Assembly (NCBI GenBank): GCA_016218725.1
Contig: JACRDB010000139.1
Span: forward strand, 62,001 to 126,000
Reading direction: 5' to 3'
DNA length: 64,000 nucleotides
Origin: Deltaproteobacteria bacterium
GTDB lineage: Bacteria; Myxococcota_A; Polyangia; Polyangiales; Ga0077539
Part shown: one piece after another, positions 1 through 7,736 of the stretch
Layout of the letters: every line of letters starts with the position of its first letter
Numbering within the stretch: the stretch's first letter is position 1
The notes under the pieces: generated by a model
What the model was told of the DNA's origin: nothing
What the model saw: the letters and a program-made list of their open reading frames with translations, nothing else
Databases searched by the model: none
Made by a program: the position numbers and the translations under genes

Positions 1-111
1 AGCGACAACAAATTACATTGGCCTACAAATCGTAACAAGGGTGATGACGAGCGCATTGCATCGTTGACGAAACGTTGCTATGGATCTTTCAGCAGCGAGC
101 AGGAGACGTTC

Positions 112-2268
112 ATGGTCAATCCAAATGTCGTTGGACAAGCCGAACTCGGGCAGCATCTCGCACAGATCCGCGAACAGGCAGGGATCAGTCAGGCGGAGTT
201 GGCTCGTCGGCTCACCTGGAGCCAAGCAGTTCTCTCGCGGGTGGAGTCGGGGGAACGGTCTGTCTCACCGGAGGAGCTCCATCAGATCTTGAAGCAACTC
301 GACACACCTGGGGCGACTAGGCTGCGAGAAGTCATTCAGAGAGACTGGTCGATTCTTCCTCGGCCAGCGATCGATCACCGTGATCATGATTTGTTGTGGG
401 ATGCTGAGCAGGTGGCGAGGGATCTCTCTGCTCTCCGCGAGCAACCGGACGTGCGGAATGCTTTCGAGCGGAGGTTGCGGGCATTCCTAGACGAACTGCA
501 ATGCACTGCGGCACTCCTCCTCAAGCGAAGTCATCAGGTTGCGTTCATCGGGAGCATTGGCATTGGCAAGTCAACGGCAATCTGTCGCACCACTGGGCTC
601 ACAGTTCCTGGTCTTGATGGTGGGCAACCTGCTCCCGTGCTCGAGGCAGGTTCTGGCGGAATCACGATTTGTGAAGTGCACCTTAGAAGCGGCCCACAGT
701 ACGGACTGATCATCGAACCACGTGGTGAGGACGAGATTCGCACGGAAGTAACGGACTTCGCCGAACACATCCTTCGGGGTGATGCTGGCAGTAGCGAAGG
801 TTCCGATGCGGGCAACGAGGGCCAGGGGATCTCCAAAGAAATCGAACGGGCGATCCGCAACATGGCAGGACTCAGGAGGACCCGCGAGAAGGTGGACGGA
901 AAGTCTGTTCGACGAGACGGAGCCAAGGACCTCGCCACAATCCACCCAAACTCTCGCGAATTTGTGGTCGAGGTGCTCGCACGAATGCAACTGCATCGGC
1001 GCGATCGAAGAGACATCTGGTACGAACCGTCCTTTGACAAGCCGGCGCTCGTCTGGCTAAAGGAGATGTTCGAGCAGGTGAACAATGGGCGCCATCCAGA
1101 CTTCACGCTGCCCAAACGCATTGAGGTGGTCGTCCCGAAGCCTCTTCTAGGTGAGACCGATCTCTCTGTGCGAATCATCGACACGAAGGGGATCGACCGC
1201 ACCGCCGCCAGGGCTGATCTGGAAATGCATCTCGACGATCCCCATACGGTCGTGGTGCTTTGCACTGGCTTCAACAATGCGCCCGCTGCGGAACCGCGCC
1301 TGCTGCTGGAACGTGCTCTGGAGGCAGGAGTACGAACCGTCAGAACTCATGCGACCCTTCTAGTCCTGCCCCGTCCGGAGGAGGCATTGGCCGTCAAGGA
1401 CGAGTCCGGAGTCCGGGTCGAGACTGTCGCCGAAGGCTATGAGTTGAAGGGAGATCAGATTGCTCTGGCGCTCGAACCTCTCGGTTTGGCGAACCTCCCG
1501 CTTTGCTTCTTCAATGCCCATCAGGACGACCCAGAATCCCTGCGGTCGGTATTGTCCGAGCGTATCGATCGTTCACGCGAAAACTCTCAGAACAAGCTGC
1601 GTGAGATCGTTCTGAATGCCCGTCGGTTGCTCGACAACTATGAGCAGGAACAGGTGCAGGAGGTCATTCGCCAGGCAAGCAGAATGCTCCAGACCTGGGT
1701 GAGTCGACACTCAAAGATCCCTACGCCTACTGGTAGTCTCCAAGCTAGCTTGGTGGAGCAAATCCAAAAAGCGTACGCGAGCACGGTCCGCGCCACCGTC
1801 CGTCGCGAAGGTGAGTGGGAGACCCTCAGTTTCTCGCACCACCTCGGATTCGGAGCACGTCGAATGGCAGCCCAGTCTCTCGGTAAGAGCGTCGAAGCGT
1901 TCTCCGAACTCTGCAAGACCTTGGCGGAGAATCCGCAGTATGCGGAAGCGCAGGACCTCCTCATTCAGGCGGATCGAGTCTTGGCTACATCCTATGAGGA
2001 GCTTCTGCGCAAGGTTCAAATCATGGGTCAGCATGCGTTCCGAGACGAGCTCAAAGCTGCCAGTGCGCTCTGGCTCCAGTGCTCCCAGGAATGGGGATCA
2101 GGAGCAGGATACCGTGGTCGTGTCGCCGATCATACGCTGAGTTGGTTTCACCAGCCTTCACAGCAGAATCTCAAGGACCAACTTCTCAGTATGATCGGCA
2201 GGGAATGGAGCCAGGCACTGCTCAGCGTCACGAATCTCTTCGACGGTGAGCATCCGGAAGGTGCCTAA
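112..2268 (+). CDS. XRE-type HTH fused to a large P-loop GTPase-like protein
   Basis: This 718-residue protein begins with an XRE/Cro-type helix-turn-helix at about residues 10-65 (QAELARRL...AVLSRVESGER). A P-loop NTPase domain follows: G1/Walker A GSIGIGKST at residues 147-155 and a G3-like DTKG at 357-360. A possible G4 equivalent NAHQD sits at 468-472. The C-terminal third looks helical, as in dynamin-like or septin-like GTPases. I chose ATG 112 because AGGAGA lies 5 nt upstream; an in-frame TTG at 64 has no such site. The gene is clearly lower in GC than the rest of the window and stands beside mobile elements, which suggests transfer. The role is unknown. A DNA-binding, nucleotide-switched regulator or a defence protein is possible, but no partner gene is visible and the left neighbour is outside the window. 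Confidence 0.8.
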   Translation: MVNPNVVGQAELGQHLAQIREQAGISQAELARRLTWSQAVLSRVESGERSVSPEELHQILKQLDTPGATRLREVIQRDWSILPRPAIDHRDHDLLWDAEQVARDLSALREQPDVRNAFERRLRAFLDELQCTAALLLKRSHQVAFIGSIGIGKSTAICRTTGLTVPGLDGGQPAPVLEAGSGGITICEVHLRSGPQYGLIIEPRGEDEIRTEVTDFAEHILRGDAGSSEGSDAGNEGQGISKEIERAIRNMAGLRRTREKVDGKSVRRDGAKDLATIHPNSREFVVEVLARMQLHRRDRRDIWYEPSFDKPALVWLKEMFEQVNNGRHPDFTLPKRIEVVVPKPLLGETDLSVRIIDTKGIDRTAARADLEMHLDDPHTVVVLCTGFNNAPAAEPRLLLERALEAGVRTVRTHATLLVLPRPEEALAVKDESGVRVETVAEGYELKGDQIALALEPLGLANLPLCFFNAHQDDPESLRSVLSERIDRSRENSQNKLREIVLNARRLLDNYEQEQVQEVIRQASRMLQTWVSRHSKIPTPTGSLQASLVEQIQKAYASTVRATVRREGEWETLSFSHHLGFGARRMAAQSLGKSVEAFSELCKTLAENPQYAEAQDLLIQADRVLATSYEELLRKVQIMGQHAFRDELKAASALWLQCSQEWGSGAGYRGRVADHTLSWFHQPSQQNLKDQLLSMIGREWSQALLSVTNLFDGEHPEGA

Positions 2269-2271
2269 CGC
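2264..2271. repeat. 8-bp direct repeat, left copy (putative target duplication)
   Basis: CCTAACGC is repeated exactly at 2372-2379, immediately outside the 100-bp palindrome. It includes the stop codon of the GTPase-like gene, so insertion would have left that reading frame intact. Confidence 0.6.
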
Positions 2272-2371
2272 GGCCACCGACATTAGCCCGCGCAGAGGTG
2301 AACGAGGTGGGGCCCGTGACGCACCCCGAACCGCACCCCGTTCACCTCTACGCGGGCTAATGTCAGTGGCC
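2272..2371. mobile_element. MITE-like 100-bp palindromic element
   Basis: Two 38-nt arms, 2272-2309 and 2334-2371, are inverted copies with 35 of 38 positions identical, and they enclose a 24-nt loop. The element begins GGCCAC and ends GTGGCC. It is flanked on both sides by the identical octamer CCTAACGC (2264-2271 and 2372-2379). This is what a non-autonomous element with terminal inverted repeats and an 8-bp target duplication looks like. All three arm mismatches are G.U-compatible in a minus-strand RNA. It carries no ORF of its own. The left octamer contains the TAA stop of the upstream gene. Confidence 0.65.
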
Positions 2372-2379
2372 CCTAACGC
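2372..2379. repeat. 8-bp direct repeat, right copy (putative target duplication)
   Basis: This is the exact second copy of CCTAACGC, abutting the right arm of the palindrome. The uninterrupted target would have read GTGCCTAACGCCGTTG. Confidence 0.6.
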
Positions 2380-2656
2380 CGTTGCAGAGGATCTAGCTTG
2401 GCACCACCACTGAAGATCCTGCCTGCATGTAGGCGCGGGGGATGCGCGACCGCGCAGAATCTGGTCCTCAACCCCCCCGAAGAAAACACCGAAGTGCCAC
2501 GACGGTGTCCCTCCTCCGTCCTCGCCCCTCTCGCACGCGTCGGGCCCAAGTCCCGAGACTCATCTTCACGAAATCGCTCCCGGGCCACAACGCTTTTGAT
2601 ACGTGTCCCGAGGTGAACCCTGCCCGTGCGCGGTGAGCCGTGGTAGGGTTGGGCCC
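2380..2656. other. Intergenic stretch at island/chromosome boundary
   Basis: There is no convincing gene in these 277 bases. Short frames here lack start signals and recognisable products. Base composition rises from the low-GC left island to the high-GC chromosome across this stretch. Its right end carries a promoter-like pair just before the next gene (2620-2649). Confidence 0.5.
2620..2649 (+). promoter_or_regulatory. Candidate promoter for the Rpn-type gene, leaderless arrangement
   Basis: CTGCCC (2620-2625), an 18-nt spacer and TAGGGT (2644-2649) precede the ATG at 2657 by only 7 nt. The same architecture occurs before cinA and the kinase at 28713. The -35 match is weak. Confidence 0.3.
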
Positions 2657-3613
2657 ATGCGGCCGGTGTTCGCGGACCTGAAGACGGACTTCGTGTTCAA
2701 GAAGGTGTTCGGCGCGGAGGACCACAAGGACATCTTGATGGCGCTCCTGAACGCGCTCCTCGCGCTGCCACCCTCGCGCCGGATCGTGGGTGTGGAGCTC
2801 TTGCGTGAGGAGGAGCGCCCGCCGGTGCCGGAGCTCAAATACTCCGTCGTCGACGTCAAGTGCCGGGACGCCAGCGGGACCACCTACGTGGTGGAGATGC
2901 AGGTGCTCAACGTCGAGGGCTTCGAGAAGCGCGTGGTGTACGGCGCCAGCAAGGCCTACGTGGGCCAGCTCGGGGACGGGGACCAGTACCCCGAGCTCAA
3001 CGACGTGATCGCCGTCTCCATCTGCAATTTCGTGCTCTGGCCCGCGGTGGCGGGAGAGCCCTCGGTGCCCCTGGTGTCCCACTGGCACATGGCGGAACAA
3101 CACGGCGGCCGCAAGGGTCTGGGGCAGGTGCAGTACGTCTTCGTCGAGCTCCCGAAGCTCCCGCTGGACCGCCCGCCGGCGGACGAGTCCGAGGAGTGGG
3201 CCTACGTCTTCCGTCAGGCCCCGAGGCTCTCCAGTCCGCCGCAGTTCGTGCGGACCGCCGGCCCCCGCGCGGCGCTGGAGGTCGCGCGCACCGCGCTCTT
3301 CACCGCCGCGGAGTGGGAGGCCTACGACCGCGCCAAGATCGCCGAGCAGGACGCCCGCGGCGCGCTCACCTTCGCCGAGCGCCGGGGAGAGGAGCGGGGC
3401 GTCGCCCGGGGCCAGGAGGAGGGCCTCGCGGCGGGGATGAGGCCCCTCGAACGACTGTTCGAGCGGCGGCTGGGGCGCGCCCTCACGGGGGAGGTGCAGG
3501 GCACCCTGCGGGCTCGCCTCACGTCCCTCGGCGCGGAGCGCCTTGGGGACGTCGTCCTTGACCTCGGGCCCGAAGCGCTGGCCTCCTGGCTTGCGGAGCG
3601 GGAGGCGCGGTAG
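2657..3613 (+). CDS. Rpn family recombination-promoting nuclease / PD-(D/E)XK transposase-like protein
   Basis: This 318-residue protein starts MRPVFADLKTDFVFKKVFG, the typical opening of the Rpn/YhgA-like (PDDEXK_2) family. These proteins are Mg-dependent endonucleases, shown for RpnA to stimulate RecA-independent recombination. The nuclease core is visible as VVDVKC followed by VVEMQ, giving the D...ExQ active-site pattern. A charged helical tail (ERRGEERGVARGQEEG) follows, as in family members. I start it at ATG 2657 because the N-terminus then matches the family; upstream in-frame codons add only unrelated residues. Its GC matches the chromosome. Standing between a MITE-like element and a TnpB element, it fits the mobile neighbourhood, but no terminal repeats of its own are seen. 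Confidence 0.8.
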   Translation: MRPVFADLKTDFVFKKVFGAEDHKDILMALLNALLALPPSRRIVGVELLREEERPPVPELKYSVVDVKCRDASGTTYVVEMQVLNVEGFEKRVVYGASKAYVGQLGDGDQYPELNDVIAVSICNFVLWPAVAGEPSVPLVSHWHMAEQHGGRKGLGQVQYVFVELPKLPLDRPPADESEEWAYVFRQAPRLSSPPQFVRTAGPRAALEVARTALFTAAEWEAYDRAKIAEQDARGALTFAERRGEERGVARGQEEGLAAGMRPLERLFERRLGRALTGEVQGTLRARLTSLGAERLGDVVLDLGPEALASWLAEREAR

Positions 3614-3657
3614 GTGCCCGGGGTCGCCCCTACCAACCAGCGGACGAGGCGCGAGGG

Positions 3658-3677
3658 CCTCGGCCTTGAGGCCGAGG
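3658..3677. repeat. IS left-end subterminal hairpin
   Basis: CCTCGGCC-TTGA-GGCCGAGG is a perfect 8-bp stem with a 4-nt loop, upstream of the tnpB-like gene. It resembles the right-end hairpin in stem composition and in the TTSA-type loop. Confidence 0.6.
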
Positions 3678-3780
3678 GTGAAACGCCCCCAGCAGTTCCC
3701 AGGCGTGCCAGGAAATGACCGAGGTCTTGTTGCAGGCGCTTGAACACCCTGGGTGTTGTGGTAGCGCACGGTCAAGGGCA

Positions 3781-5004
3781 ATGGGTCACCGGGTGGTCGA
3801 AATCGCGTGGCTGCCGCGGACGGAGACCGAGTGGGCGACCTTCACGGCGGCACGAAACGCGGCAGCAAACCTCTGGAACAAGCTCGTGTCGATGCACGCG
3901 GTGGTCCGACGCTTGCGGTTGGAGTGGCCCTCCAAGGCCCGGTGGGAGCGGTGGGCCAAGGGGCGCTTCCCGGGCCTGTCGGCACAGTCCGTCCAGCAGG
4001 TGGTGCAGGACTTCTGCGACACCCTCACGGCGACCACCAAGGCTCGCAAGAAGCAGAAGGCCGCCAGGGAGGAGAGCACCCAGCAATACCCCTGGCGCTG
4101 CCAGCACCGCTACAGGGACGTGCCCTACACCAACCAGGAGGCCACCCTCAAGGACGGCGTCCTGCGCCTGCCGCACGGCCGCGGGGGCGGCGTGTTGCGG
4201 GTGATAATCCCCAAGGGCCTCGACCTTCCGGGGCGCGTCATGGAGGCACAGCTCGCCTTCGGCGTGGTGCGCCTGGTCTGCGAGGTGCCCGAGACCATGC
4301 CCTCCCTCGAGGCGCCTGTACTGGGCGTGGATCTTGGGGTCAACACCCTCCTCGGGGCCACGGACGGGGAGCGCGCGGTGCTGGTCTCGGGTCGCGAGGC
4401 CAAGGCCATCGTCCGCTACCGCAACAAGGCCCTTGCCGCGCTCACCTCTAGAATTGACCGCTCGAAGGCCGGGAGCGGGCGTCGAAGGAAGCTGGCGCGG
4501 GCGCGTCACCGGATGCTGGCCAAGAGCGCCCGCAGGCTCCGGGACGTGCTCCACAAGGCGACACGCGCCGTGGCCCGTGCCTTCCCCGAGCACCGCGTGG
4601 TGGTGGGCAAGCCCTTCAACGATGCCGCCAAGAAGCTGGGCCGCAGGCAGGCCCAACAGGTCTCCAGCGCCAGCAACGCGAAGCTCATCGCGATGCTGGC
4701 GTACAAGCTCCAAGGCGCCACCAAGGTGCCCGAGCCCTACAGCTCGCAGACGTGCCCCGGCTGCGGGTGTCGGCAGGTGTGCCGACGTGTGTATAGGTGC
4801 GCGGCGTGCGGGTGGTCTGCACCGCGTGACGTGGTGGGTGCGGTGAACATACGCTGCATGGGACTGCACGGGGGGATGCATTCCGGTCAGCCGGTGCCAA
4901 CGCGGATCGCCTTCGTGCGCCCACTGCGCAAGTATCCTGGAGCGCCGCCCGTGGACGCACCAGGTAGGCCCGGGGGAACCCCGGCTCCCAGGGGGGCTGC
5001 GTGA
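3781..5004 (+). CDS. tnpB: TnpB-like RNA-guided nuclease homologue (OrfB/IS605), RuvC-II glutamate missing
   Basis: The 407-residue protein has the TnpB layout: an N-terminal helical/WED part, RuvC-I GVDLGVNTLL (D184), RuvC-II at HRVVVGKPFND, a four-Cys zinc ribbon (C325, C328, C340, C343), and RuvC-III PRDVVGAVNI (D350). Active TnpBs cut DNA with a right-end-derived guide RNA, using an Asp-Glu-Asp triad. Here the RuvC-II position that is normally Glu (as in a VxEDL motif) is Gly276. Either catalysis uses a relocated acidic residue or the protein is nuclease-dead. ATG 3781 is preferred because the N-terminus then begins with a family-like GHRVVEIAWLP; no clear ribosome site decides it. A C-terminal tail of about 50 residues beyond RuvC-III overlaps the presumed guide-RNA region. 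Confidence 0.85.
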   Translation: MGHRVVEIAWLPRTETEWATFTAARNAAANLWNKLVSMHAVVRRLRLEWPSKARWERWAKGRFPGLSAQSVQQVVQDFCDTLTATTKARKKQKAAREESTQQYPWRCQHRYRDVPYTNQEATLKDGVLRLPHGRGGGVLRVIIPKGLDLPGRVMEAQLAFGVVRLVCEVPETMPSLEAPVLGVDLGVNTLLGATDGERAVLVSGREAKAIVRYRNKALAALTSRIDRSKAGSGRRRKLARARHRMLAKSARRLRDVLHKATRAVARAFPEHRVVVGKPFNDAAKKLGRRQAQQVSSASNAKLIAMLAYKLQGATKVPEPYSSQTCPGCGCRQVCRRVYRCAACGWSAPRDVVGAVNIRCMGLHGGMHSGQPVPTRIAFVRPLRKYPGAPPVDAPGRPGGTPAPRGAA

Positions 5005-5080
5005 GCGCCCTTCTGGGTGTAGCTCGCGGGGCCCAAAGGCCTCCGAGAAGCCCCGACCTTCAGGGCGGGGAGGTTCACAT
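4950..5080 (+). ncRNA. Candidate TnpB right-end (omega/re) RNA scaffold
   Basis: In characterised TnpB systems the guide RNA scaffold spans the 3' end of tnpB and the right end of the element, and flanking DNA supplies the guide. The corresponding region here is GC-rich with nested complementarity (CCCGGGGGAACCCCGG, then CCCCGACC...GGGCGGGG) and ends in the right-end hairpin. Boundaries are approximate. The guide would be read from bases just right of about 5078. This is inferred from family knowledge, not from a visible promoter. Confidence 0.4.
5051..5070. repeat. IS right-end hairpin
   Basis: CCCCGACCTTCAGGGCGGGG folds into a stem of 5 and 3 base pairs around one A.G mismatch, with a TTCA-type tip. 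AGGTTCAC follows, the usual terminal context of IS200/IS605-type right ends. Confidence 0.65.
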
Positions 5081-6319
5081 CATTTCCGTCCAGCGGCGGA
5101 TGACCTCGCGGTCCTCCGCGGACAAGGGAGACCCCGGCGGTGGCATGGCGGTGGGCAAGCGGTCCACCACCCGTCGCCGTATCAGCTCGCGCTTCTCGTC
5201 CCATGCGCGGTACGAAGCCAGGTCAATCCGCGAGCTGCCCCCCGGGAGGTGACACGCCGAGCAGGCCCGCACGAACACCGGGCGCATGGTCACGTTCCAC
5301 ACCTCCTCCGGCGTGTGCGTCGCCGAGTCCACCTGGAAGCGCCGCAGCGCCCCCCGCGAGAGCGACCACACCTCGCCGTTGGTGGCCCCGGTGAGCCTGG
5401 CGTCCGCGGGCACCATGGCCCCGCTGGTCATCGCCACCCGCGCGCCCTCCACGCTCCCGAGCTCGGTCCCCGCGGTGAACCACACCCGCATCCCCGCGGC
5501 GGTCATCCCGTGGATGGCCTCGCTCGCCTGGAACACCGGCCGCAGCGCGCCCTCCGGGGTCTCCGTGTACAGGTACCTCCCCGCGGCCACCACCAGCCTC
5601 CCGGTGGCGTCCAGGGCCAGGCCCGTCACCCCCGCGAGCTCGTAGGTCCGGAGCGTGTTGGTCGCGGGCGCCAGCGCCCTCACGGCGCCCCCGCCGCTGG
5701 CCGCCACGCGCCGACCGCCTGCCGCGAAGTGCTCCGCCGGGCCCTGCATGTACCGCCGGAGCTGCATCCCGTCGGCCACCGCCACCGAGGTCTCCGTCGC
5801 GAAGCCCACCCAGCGCTCGCCCGCGTGTCCCAGGAAGCGCACTGGTTGCATCGCCAGACCAAAACGGTCCGTCACGTCCTCCAGCGTGTGCGTGGGGCGC
5901 AGCCGCTGGAGCCTCCCCATCGCGTCCACGCCCACGATCCAGGTGCCGGTCCCCTCGCCCGCGGGGATCGCCCCCGCCGAGCGCCACATGCGTATGGACG
6001 TGTCCGTCGCGCTCACCGCGCCGCCGTTGAACACCACCGCCCCGCGGTCGGAGAACAGCACCGTGGTGCGCCCGTCCTCCGCCACCGCCGCCACCGCCCC
6101 GGTGGCCGCCATGGCAGGGTTCCACTGCACCTCCCGCACAAAGAGCGCCTCGAAGAAGGTAGGCACCGGCACCCCGGGGGGCGTGGGCCTCGCCCCGTCC
6201 GCGCCCACCCCAAGGTCCGACACCGACGGCACGTCCCCGGCGTCCATGCCCCCTGCGGGGTCCCCGCCGCACCCCACGGAGAGCGCGGCCAGGGCGAGCG
6301 CTCTGCGGTTCCAGCTCAT
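5075..6319 (-). CDS. Lipoprotein with beta-propeller-like body and C-terminal CXXCH motif
   Basis: This 414-residue exported protein has a signal peptide ending in the lipobox LSVGC (Cys about residue 17), so it should be membrane-anchored. The middle consists of repeated short strands rich in Gly/Trp (WIVGVDAMGRL, VWFTAGTELG), suggesting a beta-propeller. The C-terminus has RACSACHLPGG, then AMPPPGSPLSAEDREVIRRW, which is the shape of a c-type cytochrome domain with a single haem site and a distal Met. It is the last gene of a four-gene minus operon; its ATG overlaps the stop of the DUF1501 gene (ATGA). Its own stop coincides with the right end of the IS element, so the insertion sits exactly at the gene's 3' edge. 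The redox partner and substrate are unknown. Confidence 0.75.
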   Translation of the reverse strand: MSWNRRALALAALSVGCGGDPAGGMDAGDVPSVSDLGVGADGARPTPPGVPVPTFFEALFVREVQWNPAMAATGAVAAVAEDGRTTVLFSDRGAVVFNGGAVSATDTSIRMWRSAGAIPAGEGTGTWIVGVDAMGRLQRLRPTHTLEDVTDRFGLAMQPVRFLGHAGERWVGFATETSVAVADGMQLRRYMQGPAEHFAAGGRRVAASGGGAVRALAPATNTLRTYELAGVTGLALDATGRLVVAAGRYLYTETPEGALRPVFQASEAIHGMTAAGMRVWFTAGTELGSVEGARVAMTSGAMVPADARLTGATNGEVWSLSRGALRRFQVDSATHTPEEVWNVTMRPVFVRACSACHLPGGSSRIDLASYRAWDEKRELIRRRVVDRLPTAMPPPGSPLSAEDREVIRRWTEMM

Positions 6320-7725
6320 ACTCGCAGGATATCACGCACCGTGTCCCCGTCGCGCATGTACTTGCGGGGGTCCACGCGGAAGGCCGACAGGAACGTGGCC
6401 AGGACGTCCGGCGGGGCGATGGAGCGCATGCCGTCGGCGAAGCGCCGGGCGCCGGCCGGGAGGAGCTGGGCGGGGTCGCTGGCGCCGAAGACCATGTTCC
6501 CGCGGAACCTCGGCGAGATGATCACCGCGGAGTTGTTGGGGTAGTGGTCCCGGCCGCCGGAGATATTGATCTGCGGCGTGCGGCAGAACTCGCTGAAGAC
6601 CAGGATGTGCGTGTGGTCGCTCAGGCGCTGGCCCGCCAGCGTGGGGTGGGCCTTGGCGTCGAGCTGGTCGAGCAAGAGGGCCAGCATGTTGAACAGCTCC
6701 TGCTGGTGCTGGGGCTGGTCCTCGTAGTTGCTGTTGTGCGTGTCGAAGCTCGTGGTGGAGAAGCTCACCGTGCGCGCCAGGCCCAGCCGCAGGGACTCCA
6801 CCGCGAAGGCCGCGTTGATGATGGTGTTCTGCTCGAACTGCCACGGCGTGGGGATGGCCACGGGGCCCATGGGGCCCGTGCGCATCGGCGTGAAGATCGC
6901 GGGGTACGCCGCCCGGAGCGCCGCGGCGGAGAACAGGTTCATGAGCTCCGGCCGGCGCATCATCTCCCGGAGGCTCCCGAGCTGCTGCTCGACGCCGGTG
7001 AACACCGCGGGGAAATAGCTCCTGCGGGCCACGTCCCGGGCCTCGAGCTGGAGCAGGGCGTTGACGGCGTCGCGGTCCGCGGCGGTGACGTACGCGTTGG
7101 AGCGCGTGAGGCTCCGGGCCACGGTCCCGATGTTGTCCACCCGCAGGGGGATCACCTTGGGGTCGAGGTCCGAGCCCACATAGAACGACGGGAAGCCCAC
7201 GCTCACCGTGGGGAAGAGGTTCGCCCGGCCGAACTCGTTGGACACCATGGTGTCCACGCTGGCCGCGATGGCCCGGCCGCCCGCCAGGTGCCGCCCGGTG
7301 GACGAGAACGCCGTGCCGTCGGGGTGGCTCACGGTGTTCATCGCGATGCCGTTGATCACCAGCACCCGCTCCCAGCGGCGGTCCTCGCCCAGGAGCCCGA
7401 TGGCCGGACCGAAGGGGATGTTGCACCCGCTCGGGCGGTACACCTGGAAGCTCGTGAGCCCGTCGCGCTCGGGCCCGTCGGTCCAGTGCAGGAGCCCGGC
7501 GGTGTCCACGGTGTCCGTGGAGGCCGGCTCCACCAGGCCCCCCCGCGCGTTGCGCGGGTCCAGGGACACGGTCACGTCCCAGCCGCCCGCCGCGTGGATG
7601 AAGATGAAGAGCTCGTGCTGCGCCTCCGGTGGGTCCGCCAGCGCGGACAGGAGCGGGCTCATGGCCGTCGCGCCCGCCGCGCCGCCGCCGAGCACCTTGA
7701 GGAAGGTCCGTCGTGAGGTGTCCAT
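6316..7725 (-). CDS. Tat-exported DUF1501 family protein
   Basis: The 469-residue protein begins MDTSRRTFLKVLGGGAAG, a twin-arginine signal with the canonical SRRTFLK motif, so it is exported folded. The body matches DUF1501 (alkaline-phosphatase/sulfatase-like fold proteins of Planctomycetota and Myxococcota). It has HTHILVFSEFCRTP and GRDHYPNNSAVI near the C-terminus, at about residues 365-395. DUF1501 genes are commonly paired with large cytochrome-like DUF1549/1585/1588/1592 proteins, and the same is seen here. A strong GGAGGA precedes the ATG by about 5 nt. The gap to the upstream gene is 11 nt and the overlap with the downstream gene is 4 nt. The enzymatic activity of this family is not settled, so none is assigned. 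Confidence 0.85.
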   Translation of the reverse strand: MDTSRRTFLKVLGGGAAGATAMSPLLSALADPPEAQHELFIFIHAAGGWDVTVSLDPRNARGGLVEPASTDTVDTAGLLHWTDGPERDGLTSFQVYRPSGCNIPFGPAIGLLGEDRRWERVLVINGIAMNTVSHPDGTAFSSTGRHLAGGRAIAASVDTMVSNEFGRANLFPTVSVGFPSFYVGSDLDPKVIPLRVDNIGTVARSLTRSNAYVTAADRDAVNALLQLEARDVARRSYFPAVFTGVEQQLGSLREMMRRPELMNLFSAAALRAAYPAIFTPMRTGPMGPVAIPTPWQFEQNTIINAAFAVESLRLGLARTVSFSTTSFDTHNSNYEDQPQHQQELFNMLALLLDQLDAKAHPTLAGQRLSDHTHILVFSEFCRTPQINISGGRDHYPNNSAVIISPRFRGNMVFGASDPAQLLPAGARRFADGMRSIAPPDVLATFLSAFRVDPRKYMRDGDTVRDILRV

Positions 7726-7736
7726 TGCAGTCCTCC

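Larger units (their letters stand above)
3658..5080 (+). mobile_element. IS200/IS605-like TnpB-only element (IS1341-type)
   Basis: A left subterminal hairpin (3658-3677) and a right hairpin (5051-5070, followed by AGGTTCAC) bracket a single tnpB-type gene. Right ends of the form GCCCCG...CGGGG-AGG-TTCA are characteristic of IS200/IS605-group elements. There is no tnpA (Y1 transposase) in or near the element, so movement would need TnpA in trans. Exact outer cleavage sites cannot be set from one copy. The right boundary falls at about the stop codon of the next, oppositely oriented gene. Confidence 0.7.

Noticed and set aside
2263..2390. Integron attC site reading of the 2272-2371 palindrome
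   Set aside because: GCCTAAC fits an inverse core site, but the right side has a direct copy of CCTAACGC and no matching GTTRRRY core. The 38-nt arms are also far more perfect than attC arms. A MITE-type insertion explains it better.
2468..3781. Long minus-strand frame over the Rpn gene
   Set aside because: It is a GC-rich shadow of the plus-strand gene: Arg/Gly/Pro-rich, no family motif, no ribosome site. Similar antisense frames over accBC, the P-type-like gene, pckG and TRAP were dropped for the same reason.
4985..5040. tRNA D-arm-like GGTGTAGCTCG near the TnpB stop
   Set aside because: No cloverleaf can be drawn. The region is better explained as the IS right end and guide-RNA scaffold.
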